Source of the DNA: Gp6-AA40 sp963723495
GTDB lineage: Bacteria > Acidobacteriota > Vicinamibacteria > Vicinamibacterales > UBA2999
Assembly: GCA_963723495.1 (NCBI GenBank)
Contig: CAVRQR010000009.1
Coordinates: 62,001-126,000 of the forward strand
Direction: 5' to 3'
DNA length: 64,000 bases
The translations under genes and the position numbers were made by a program. This document shows, in pieces, positions 57,431-64,000 of this stretch; within the stretch, counting starts at the first letter, position 1, and each line of letters opens with the position of its first letter. Below the pieces are notes generated by a model, which saw only the letters and a program-made list of their open reading frames with translations, made no database searches and had not been told where the DNA came from.

Positions 57431-58134
57431 CCGTCCTGTTCTGGGATATCGATGGCACGCTGCTGACCACCGGCATGGCTGGCGTACCTGCCTGGGAAAA
57501 GGCGGTCAGGGAAGTCGTCGGACACGATTTTCAGTTGTCACGGTTTCGCATTGCCGGTCTCACCGACTACCAGATTGCCGTGCGGACGTTCGAGATGCTC
57601 GGCGTCGAGGCCAATGACGAGACGATTGGCCGCATGGTCCGGCGGTACGAAGAGCTGTTGCCGGAGTCGTTGCCAACGAAGAAGGGCTACGTCCTCCCGA
57701 ACGTGCGAGAGATTCTCGACACACTCGAAGGTCGTACCGACGTCCGCTCGTATCTGCTCACCGGCAACACGCGCGGCGGAGCGCGTGCGAAGCTGACACA
57801 TTACGACCTGTTCAAGTACTTTCCCGACGGCGCTTTTGCCGAAGACGCAAGCGAACGCTCCGCCATCGCTGCGCGCGCGCTCGAATTGGCGAAGCGCGCG
57901 GGCCCGGTCCTCGATCATGGCGTGTTCGTCGTTGGCGACACGCCGCACGATATCCATTGCGCCAACGCCATCGGCGCCCGCACCGTGGCGGTCGCAACGG
58001 GTGGGTACTCGCTCGACGAGCTCGAGTCGCATCGTCCCTGGCGCGTCTTTGCCGAGCTGCCGCCGGCCGGCGAATTCATACAGTTGATCGACGAAGCTCG
58101 CGCCCGTCGATCCGAGGACACGCTGCGCGCATGA
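57427..58134 (+). CDS. HAD-superfamily hydrolase (phosphatase-like)
   Basis: 235 residues, ATG overlapping the transketolase stop. Motif I is FWDIDGTLLTT with both Asp residues, motif II SYLLTGNTRGG, the Lys in RAKLTHYDLFKYF and motif IV VVGDTPHDIHCANAIGARTV. The cap is a helical subdomain (residues about 20-85), as in phosphoglycolate-phosphatase-like HADs. The coupling to transketolase suggests removal of phosphate from the transketolase product before activation (inference). Overlaps the capsule gene (ATGA). Confidence 0.87.
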   Translation: MTVLFWDIDGTLLTTGMAGVPAWEKAVREVVGHDFQLSRFRIAGLTDYQIAVRTFEMLGVEANDETIGRMVRRYEELLPESLPTKKGYVLPNVREILDTLEGRTDVRSYLLTGNTRGGARAKLTHYDLFKYFPDGAFAEDASERSAIAARALELAKRAGPVLDHGVFVVGDTPHDIHCANAIGARTVAVATGGYSLDELESHRPWRVFAELPPAGEFIQLIDEARARRSEDTLRA

Positions 58135-59849
58135 AGCGAGGCATCCGGCGCTTCCCACGCCTGTGGCGGGCGACGCGGCTCGTCCGGCGCTGGTACTACG
58201 CGCGAGCCGGTGCGTACCCGGACTGGCGCGAGCTGATCGCTGGCGACGCCGAGCTGTGGCAGTCTGCGCGCGCCGGCAGCGAGGGTGGTCCGCGTGTCCT
58301 GATGGCGACCTCTATCGGTTCATACGCTCACGCCGTCACAGTCGAAAGCGCCTTGTCGGCAGCGTTGACCCTTCGTGGCGCGGAGGTGCATGCGCTGCTC
58401 TGTGACGGAGCGATGACGGCCTGCGCCGAGTGTGATGCGTCGCTCTATCCCGATCTGACGCAGTTCGCCCAGCACGGTCCCGCTCGTGACCTGTGCCGGA
58501 ACTGCTTCTCGCCGGCCGAACGCGTGTACCGAGAGCTCGGTATCACCGTGCACAAGTTCAGTGACTGGCTGACCGCTGAGGATCGCGCCCAAGCCCGGCG
58601 CATCGCGACCACGATGCCGGTCGGCGCGATTCCGCAGTTCACTCTCGATGGGCTGGTGATCGGCGAGCACGCGCATGCTGGCGCGCTCAGATTTTTCGCG
58701 ACCGGATCGCTCGACGGAGAGCCGATGGCCGAAGCGATCGCCCGCCGCTACCTCGAGTCTGCACTACGGGTGGCGTTTGCGACGCGCCGTCTGCTGCGAT
58801 CCATTCAATTCTCGTCCGCCGTGTTCACGCATGGCATCTACGTCCCCTGGGGCATCGTGGGCGAGGTCGCCCGCCAGGAAGGTGTGCACGTCTCGACGTG
58901 GAACGTGGCTTATCGCAAGCGCCGATTCATATTCAGCCACGACAATACGTACCATCACACACTGATGAACGAGCCGCGCGAGCATTGGGAGAACCTGGCG
59001 CTCTCCGAGCAGCAGGAACAGGACCTGATGCAGTACCTCTCGAGCCGCCGCGACGGGCTGTTCGACTGGATCGTGTTTCATCGGCCGAAGACCGACGACC
59101 CGAAGGAACTCCCGTCGCTGCTGGGGCTGGACCCGGCGAAGCCGGTCATCGGTCTGCTGACCAACGTGTCATGGGATGCGCAGCTGCATTACCCGGCCAA
59201 TGCGTTCGACAGCATGCTGGACTGGCTCGTGCAGACGTGCCGCTATTTCGAAAAGCGACAGGACCTGCAGCTGTTGATTCGCGTCCACCCGGCCGAGATC
59301 AGCGGTTTCCCGCCGTCGCGCCAGCCGATCCTTGGTGAGCTGCGAAAGGCGATCGCCCAGCTTCCCCCGAATATCGTCGTCGTGCCGCCGGAGAGCGACC
59401 TGAGCACCTATGCGCTGATGTCGCTCTGCAACAGCGCGATCATTTACGGCACCAAGACCGGCGTCGAGCTCACCAGCCGCGGTATTCCGGTCATCGTGGC
59501 GGGCGAGGCGTGGATTCGCAACAAGGGACTGACCTGCGATGCCAGCTCTCCGGAGGAGTACTTCCGGATTCTCGACGGCTTGCCGTTCCCGGCGAGGCTC
59601 GATGCCGGGATGATCGCCCGCGCCCGGCGCTACGCCTATCACTTCTTCTTCAACCGCATGATCCCGTTGCCGTTCATCGAGCCGCATGCCGGCAACTCGA
59701 TCTACCAGCTGAAGCTGAACAGCGTGCGCCATCTTCTTCCCGGTCAGTCCGCAGGATTGGATACCATCTGCAACGGAATTCTCGGCCGGACGCCGTTTGT
59801 CCTCGGCCACATGACGTCTTCGCGTCGGTCCGAGTTGGTAAGTCGATGA
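58131..59849 (+). CDS. Capsule polysaccharide biosynthesis protein, KpsC/LipB-like
   Basis: 572 residues, ATG overlapping the HAD stop. The C-terminal half has the landmarks of the capsule synthesis family: DLQLLIRVHPAEISGFPPSR, VVPPESDLSTYALMSLCNSA and YGTKTGVELTSRGIPVIVAG, then EAWIRNKGLTCDASSPEEYF. The E-S-D-L-S-T-Y and K-T-G-V-E-L motifs are where the family binds nucleotide sugar. In the N-terminal third there is a C-A-E-C / C-R-N-C pair about 30 residues apart that could bind a metal. KpsC and LipB build a Kdo linker on a lipid in E. coli and Neisseria; here it may handle a comparable acidic sugar. Exact role is inference. Confidence 0.78.
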   Translation: MKRGIRRFPRLWRATRLVRRWYYARAGAYPDWRELIAGDAELWQSARAGSEGGPRVLMATSIGSYAHAVTVESALSAALTLRGAEVHALLCDGAMTACAECDASLYPDLTQFAQHGPARDLCRNCFSPAERVYRELGITVHKFSDWLTAEDRAQARRIATTMPVGAIPQFTLDGLVIGEHAHAGALRFFATGSLDGEPMAEAIARRYLESALRVAFATRRLLRSIQFSSAVFTHGIYVPWGIVGEVARQEGVHVSTWNVAYRKRRFIFSHDNTYHHTLMNEPREHWENLALSEQQEQDLMQYLSSRRDGLFDWIVFHRPKTDDPKELPSLLGLDPAKPVIGLLTNVSWDAQLHYPANAFDSMLDWLVQTCRYFEKRQDLQLLIRVHPAEISGFPPSRQPILGELRKAIAQLPPNIVVVPPESDLSTYALMSLCNSAIIYGTKTGVELTSRGIPVIVAGEAWIRNKGLTCDASSPEEYFRILDGLPFPARLDAGMIARARRYAYHFFFNRMIPLPFIEPHAGNSIYQLKLNSVRHLLPGQSAGLDTICNGILGRTPFVLGHMTSSRRSELVSR

Positions 59850-59853
59850 TGGA

Positions 59854-61655
59854 TTGCCGGTTCCTGTGATCGCGGCTTTTACGATCATCGTTTCGACCAT
59901 CGCCGCCGTTGTCATAGGGGCGGGCGTGCGGCGGCTTGCGCCCGCCATTGGGGCGGTCGTGCCGCCCCGCCCCGATCGCTGGCACAGTGCCCCCACGCCG
60001 ACGATGGGTGGGATTGCGATTGCCGCGGCCACCGTCGTCGGCTTCAGCGTCGGGTTGGCCGGGCCATTACGCGAGACCGACATAATCGAGTGGTCGGCGG
60101 TGCTCGTGGCCGGCCTCTCCATGTTCACGGTTGGCGTCTTCGACGACCGGTTGCAATTGTCCCCGGTGGCGAAGCTCGTGTCGTCGCTCGCGGTCGGTGC
60201 GTTTCTCGTCTTTGCGCTGGCGGGTTTTGAGCCGGGGGCCTCTCGTCCCACGAGCTACACGCTGATCGGCACAATCTGGTTCGCGGGTCTCAGCCACGCC
60301 TTCAATCTTCTCGACAACATGGACGGCCTGGCTGCTGGCGTGGCGCTCATTGCGACCGCCTTCCTGGCCGCACTGCTGGGACCCTCGATCGGATTCGGTC
60401 TCTCGACGCTGCTCCTGGCGCTGGTGGGAGCACTGGCCGGCTTCCTCTACTGGAACAGGCCGCGCGCGCGATTGTTCATGGGCGACTGCGGCAGCCTGTT
60501 CATTGGCGCGATCCTCGCTGGTGTAACGCTCGTCCCGCTGTTCGATCCGCAGATCGCATTCATCAGTCCCACATTCCTCGCCGTTCTCATCCTGATCGTT
60601 CCACTCTTCGATACCGCCTTCGTGCTCGTGTTGCGCAGGCTGGCCGGACGCAGCGCGACGCGCGGCGGGACCGATCACGTCTCTCATCGCCTGGTCTCGC
60701 TCGGCTTCTCGGAGCGTTCAGCCACCAGGATTTTGTATCTTCTCGGCCTGGCGGGTGGCCTGACGGCGTGGGTGCTCGTTCGGTGGAACACGATCGAGCC
60801 GATGCTCGTGGTTGCCGTCTTTGGTGTCCTCGTCATCCTGACCGGCATCTATCTCGCACGTGTTCCTGCCTACAACGCCGAGGACTTCAAGGCGCTGCAG
60901 AAATCGTCCTTCGCTCCGTTTCTCAAGGACCTTGCCTTCAAGTGGCACGTCGGGCGAAGTGCTGCTCGATCTCGTCCTCATCACGGCGTGCTACTACGCG
61001 GCGTTCCGGCTCCGTTTCGAGGGCGACGAGCTCCTGGCGTTTCTGCCCTACTTCACGGCATCACTACCGATCGTGCTCGGCGTCAAGATCGCCTCGCTTT
61101 ACAGCTCGGGTCTGTACCGGCGGTCGTGGGAAACATTCGGCTTTCGCGATCTCGCAGCGGTGGCACGCGGTGTCGGCATGGGGTCACTGTTGACGGTTGC
61201 CGTCGCCTACTATCTCTACCGCGGTGAAGGCTTTTCGCGCGTTGTCCTCGTGCTCGACGGGCTGCTATTGTTGTTGGCGATTTTCGCCACCCGCGCATCG
61301 TTCCGAACGATGAACCTGGTGGCCTCGGCGCGCAACAGGCGCCATCGTCGGGTGCTCGTGTACGGGGCCGGCGGATACGGCCGGCTGCTCGTCCGCGAAA
61401 TGCGGGCCAACCCGGCGTGGAAGATGAACCCGGTGGGGTTCATCGACGACGACCCGATGAAAGCGCATCGCTGGATTGGGGGTGTGCCCGTGCGCGGCTC
61501 GATTGAAGTACCTCGAGAGTACCCTGCGCCGCTATTCCGTCGACGAAGTGGTGTTGAGCAGCCCTGCGATCAACGGAAAAGTCGAGCATCGCATCAAGGA
61601 GGTCTGTGCCCGTCTTCAGCGTCCGGTCAGAAGACTCGATATGAAGATCACGTAA
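59854..61655 (+). CDS. WecA/MraY-type sugar-phosphate transferase fused to a CapD/WbpM N-terminal membrane-Rossmann region (two frameshifts)
   Basis: Restored length 599 residues (TTG 59854; a GTG at 59866 is the alternative). Part 1 (about 1-365) is a UDP-sugar:undecaprenyl-phosphate transferase: RPDRWHSAPTPTMGGIAIAA, VFDDRLQLSPVAKL, NLLDNMDGLAAGVALIA, ARLFMGDCGSLFIGA and DHVSHRLVSLG, as in WecA/WbpL. The frame shifts at about 60953 (one extra G in GTCGGGCG). Part 2 has four membrane segments, then VLVYGAGGYGRLLVREMRAN and VGFIDDDPMKAHRWIGGVPV, the Rossmann part found at the N-terminus of CapD/WbpM. A second shift near 61504 leads to STLRRYSVDEVVLSSPAING and the stop at 61655. No dehydratase domain follows. 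It likely begins chain assembly on undecaprenyl phosphate. Confidence 0.78.
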
Positions 61656-61673
61656 CCCTTCATCCTGAGTTAC

Positions 61674-62780
61674 GTGCGCACGATCAGAGTTGGAATTGAT
61701 GGCCGGGCATTTACCTCTCCCGCCGCCGGCGTTCGCCGCTATGTGTCGGAACTGGTCGCGGCTCTTCGGGCCATCGGAGCGCCCCTCGATCTGATTGCGC
61801 TTGGAGGCCGTCCGGAATCGGTGCCCGCAGGGGTTCAACAGGTTCCTGAATCCTGGCATCCTCCCACCAACCTCGGATGGGCGGCGGTTGGCCTTCCGCG
61901 CGCCGCTCGGCGCGCCGCCGTCGATCTGATTCACGCCCCCGCTTACACGGCGCCGCTCAGTGCCCCCGTGCCTATCGTCGTGACGATTCACGACGTCAGC
62001 TACGAACGCCACCCGGAATGGTATCCCTATCGCCGGGACTGGCTGAGGCGCGCCTTTTACCGGCGCAGTGCTCGCGCGGCTGCTCACGTCGTGACCGATT
62101 CGGAGTTCTCGCGCGGTGAGATCGCTGCGGCGTACGACGTCCCACTCGATCGAATTACCGTCGCGCCGCTTGGGGCGTCGACGGGATTTGGCGAGGCTAC
62201 ACAGACGACGTTACCGGAGGGGACAGTCGTCCCCTATCTCCTGCACGTCGGCGACCTTCACGAGCGACGGAACCTCATGGTCGTAGCCCAGGCGCTCATC
62301 GACGCGAGGCGACGACTGGACATGCCCTCCTTGTCTCTCGTGCTGGCGGGCATCGATCGCGGAATCGGCGACCGTCTCATTTCGTTTGCGACGGATCGTG
62401 GCGCACCCGACGCGGTGGTGCGGCTCGGTGCGGTATCCGAGCCGGTACTGCGCGCGCTTTATCACCATGCTGCCGCGCTGGTGTATCCCTCTCGCTACGA
62501 GGGATTCGGACTGCCGCTCGTTGAAGCGATGGCGAGCGGTACACCGGTTCTCGCGTCCCGTGCGGCATCCATCCCTGAGGTCGTTGGAGAGTCGGGCGTG
62601 CTGCTCGATCCAGACAACTCCGGACGTTGGGCCGATGCGATCGTCGACGTGATGAGCGACGCCAAGCTGAGAGCGCGGTTGCGCTCGGACGGTCTGGCGC
62701 GCGCCGCGATGTTCACATGGGAGAGGACCGCGCGAATCACGTTTGCCGTGTATGAACGTGTCGCGAACGGCGTGGCCTGA
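61674..62780 (+). CDS. GT4 family glycosyltransferase
   Basis: 368 residues, GTG start 18 bases after the previous stop. N-terminal domain: RVGIDGRAFTSPAAGVRRYV with the family G-x-x-R-Y entry, DLIHAPAYTAPLSAPVPIVV and TIHDVSYERHPEWYP. C-terminal domain: YLLHVGDLHERRNLMVVAQA, VVRLGAVSEPVLRALYHHAA and PSRYEGFGLPLVEAMASGTP with the E-x7-E nucleotide-sugar motif, then SRAASIPEVVGESGVLLDP. It adds a sugar with retention of configuration; mannosyl- or glucosyltransferases share this sequence style but the sugar is not fixed. Its stop shares one base with the next ATG. Confidence 0.92.
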   Translation: MRTIRVGIDGRAFTSPAAGVRRYVSELVAALRAIGAPLDLIALGGRPESVPAGVQQVPESWHPPTNLGWAAVGLPRAARRAAVDLIHAPAYTAPLSAPVPIVVTIHDVSYERHPEWYPYRRDWLRRAFYRRSARAAAHVVTDSEFSRGEIAAAYDVPLDRITVAPLGASTGFGEATQTTLPEGTVVPYLLHVGDLHERRNLMVVAQALIDARRRLDMPSLSLVLAGIDRGIGDRLISFATDRGAPDAVVRLGAVSEPVLRALYHHAAALVYPSRYEGFGLPLVEAMASGTPVLASRAASIPEVVGESGVLLDPDNSGRWADAIVDVMSDAKLRARLRSDGLARAAMFTWERTARITFAVYERVANGVA

Positions 62781-63793
62781 TGCCGGGTTCTCCTGATCCT
62801 CTCGTCTCGGTCGTCATCGTCACGTGGAATGGACGGCAGTACCTCGACGCGTGCCTCGAGGCGGTTGCCGCGCAGCATGGAGTCTCCACGGAGACGATCC
62901 TTGTCGACAACGGGTCGAACGACGGAACCGTCGCCTACGTGCGAGAACGATTCCCGTCGATACATGTGATCGCATTGCCGGAGAACCGTGGGTTCGCCGG
63001 AGGTAATAACGCCGGGGTCCGCGCGGCGCGCGGCCGCTACATTGCGCTGCTGAACAATGATGCGGTGCCTGAACCTGGTTGGCTGCAGGCACTGCTCGCG
63101 GGACTGAGCGAAGATGCGGGATTCGCCCTGGTCACGTCCCGCATCGTCTACATGCACGACCCAGGACTAATCGACAGCGCCGGCGACGGCATGCTCGCGT
63201 CGGGAGGGGCGTTCAAGCGTCACCACGGTGCGAGTGTCGAGCTCGCGCGCGAGTCGATCGAAGTGTTTGGTGTGTGCGGCGCGGCGTGCCTGATGCCACG
63301 GCGCGTCTTCGATGAGCTGGGCGGGCTCGACGAGGACTTCTTCGTCTCGCACGAAGACGTGGACCTTTCGTATCGCGCCCGACTGCTCGGCTATCGCTGC
63401 CGGTATGTGGCCAACGCCGTCGTCCGTCATCACGGGAGCGTGACGATCGGCCGGGTCAGCGGGTTCGCGGTCTTCCAGGGGCAGCGGAACCTCGAGTGGT
63501 TGTACATCAAGAACACGCCGTTCACGCTCCTGCTCACGACGTTGCCCAGCCACCTGCTTTACACGGCTGCGGCCTGTGTGCACTTCGCTCGCAGTGGCGC
63601 ACTTGTTCCCTTTATCCGGGCAAAACTCGCGGCGGTTGCCGGAATGCCCAGGGCGTTGCGGAAGCGTCGGCGTGTGCAGCAGACTCGCCGCGTAGGCGCC
63701 GCTGCGTTGCGCCCATTGCTCGAAACGCGTTGGCTGTCCACCAAGCTGCGCGAAAAGCGGTTCGACGCCGAACTGGCGGGAGGCCGCCGATGA
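62780..63793 (+). CDS. GT2 glycosyltransferase, rhamnosyltransferase-like
   Basis: 337 residues. VSVVIVTWNGRQYLDACLEA, TILVDNGSNDGTVAYVRERF, ENRGFAGGNNAGVRAARGRY and ALLNNDAVPEPGWL give the N-terminal fold; the N-N-D-A takes the DxD place. FDELGGLDEDFFVSHEDVDL and SYRARLLGYRCRYVANAVVR with HHGSVTIGR follow, as in RfbF/WbbL-like rhamnosyltransferases. The C-terminal ~70 residues are basic after a hydrophobic stretch (PFTLLLTTLPSHLLYTAAAC), suggesting membrane contact. The sugar is uncertain. Overlaps the next GT2 gene (ATGA). Confidence 0.9.
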   Translation: MPGSPDPLVSVVIVTWNGRQYLDACLEAVAAQHGVSTETILVDNGSNDGTVAYVRERFPSIHVIALPENRGFAGGNNAGVRAARGRYIALLNNDAVPEPGWLQALLAGLSEDAGFALVTSRIVYMHDPGLIDSAGDGMLASGGAFKRHHGASVELARESIEVFGVCGAACLMPRRVFDELGGLDEDFFVSHEDVDLSYRARLLGYRCRYVANAVVRHHGSVTIGRVSGFAVFQGQRNLEWLYIKNTPFTLLLTTLPSHLLYTAAACVHFARSGALVPFIRAKLAAVAGMPRALRKRRRVQQTRRVGAAALRPLLETRWLSTKLREKRFDAELAGGRR

Positions 63794-64000
63794 CGCCGGA
63801 GGTTTCGGCGATTCTGGTGAACTACAACGCCGGGGCCGAACTGGCTCTTGCGCTCGAGTCGATCCGGGCTGACTGTGCGCAGATCCCCTGGGAAGCGGTA
63901 GTCGTCGACAATGCCTCCGCTGATGGCAGCGCCGGCGTGGTGGAAAGCTTTCCGTACGCGAGGCTCGATTCGAAACGCGGCCAACGTCGGGTTCGGCCGG
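63790..64000 (+). CDS. GT2 glycosyltransferase (partial, N-terminal end only)
   Basis: Starts at ATG 63790, overlapping the previous stop. VSAILVNYNAGAELALALES and AVVVDNASADGSAGVVES are the opening of a GT2 domain like the gene before it. Close to the window edge the frame appears to break: dropping one G at 63967 turns an unlikely RLDSKRGQRRV into RL-IRNAANVGFG, the normal family continuation (N-x-G-F-G). The rest lies outside. Confidence 0.75.
   Translation, partial: MTPEVSAILVNYNAGAELALALESIRADCAQIPWEAVVVDNASADGSAGVVESFPYARLDSKRGQRRVRP

Noticed and set aside
1..64000. tRNA, rRNA, CRISPR arrays, integrases or transposases
   Set aside because: None seen on either strand; repeats found are protein-coding paralogues or the two small elements near 54.6 and 55.5 kb.

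Overview
This window is one continuous cell-surface polysaccharide locus from a high-GC bacterium. It holds an ABC-2 polysaccharide exporter (Wzm/Wzt type), an initiating WecA/MraY-type sugar-phosphate transferase, a KpsC/LipB-like capsule protein, about twenty glycosyltransferase-like proteins, several sugar-nucleotide enzymes and many decorating enzymes (carbamoyl, acetyl and methyl transferases, Fe(II)/2-oxoglutarate dioxygenases). The exporter and initiator imply a Gram-negative envelope. The general style (very dense GTGA/ATGA-coupled genes, YfhO and GT-C-like membrane proteins, a GGGGTCAGACCCC palindrome) would suit Acidobacteriota, but no rRNA or phylogenetic marker is present, so that placement is weak inference. 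No tRNA, rRNA, CRISPR, transposase or phage gene was seen.

Layout. 1-1399 (minus): a WecD-like N-acetyltransferase (cut by the window edge) and a GtrB/ArnC-like GT2. 1435-9693 (plus): FkbM-like methyltransferase, GT-C-like membrane protein, acyltransferase-3, YfhO-like protein and the first GT-B-like 'WDNL' protein. 9698-10963 (minus): another membrane protein. 11057-15640 (plus): two more membrane proteins and a second FkbM-like protein. 15637-20743: PhyH-like dioxygenase (minus), GT2 plus a 'GPW' protein (plus), carbamoyltransferase (minus). 20841-24224: a prolyl-hydroxylase-like dioxygenase, a 383-base leader, then wzt and wzm. 24225-46951 (plus): a long run of repeated families (WDNL, GPW, FkbM-like, GT2, PhyH) around a nucleotidyltransferase-methyltransferase fusion, a NeuB-like synthase and an SDR. 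47111-64000 (plus): two DegT aminotransferases, acetyltransferase, epimerase, GT2, aldehyde dehydrogenase, NeuA-like cytidylyltransferase, transketolase, HAD hydrolase, KpsC-like protein, WecA-CapD N-terminal fusion and three more glycosyltransferases.

How it works together (inference): the sugar enzymes at 35-38 kb and 47-58 kb make activated, probably acidic or amino sugars; the WecA-like protein starts the chain on undecaprenyl phosphate; the GT2, GT4, WDNL and GPW proteins extend it; dioxygenases, methyl-, acetyl- and carbamoyltransferases modify it; Wzm/Wzt exports it; the membrane proteins add further lipid-linked sugars or acyl groups outside the inner membrane.

Two things stand out. 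First, a ~75-residue module (hRW ... R...E...GL ... EDT..ID) recurs in five otherwise different multi-pass membrane proteins and matches no family I can name. Second, the locus is built from amplified families: seven WDNL domains, four GPW domains, three FkbM-like proteins, paired GT2 and PhyH genes, including tandem and mixed fusions. About ten reading-frame breaks, all explained by one extra base, look like insertion errors in the sequence rather than gene decay; interrupted genes are given at their restored extent.
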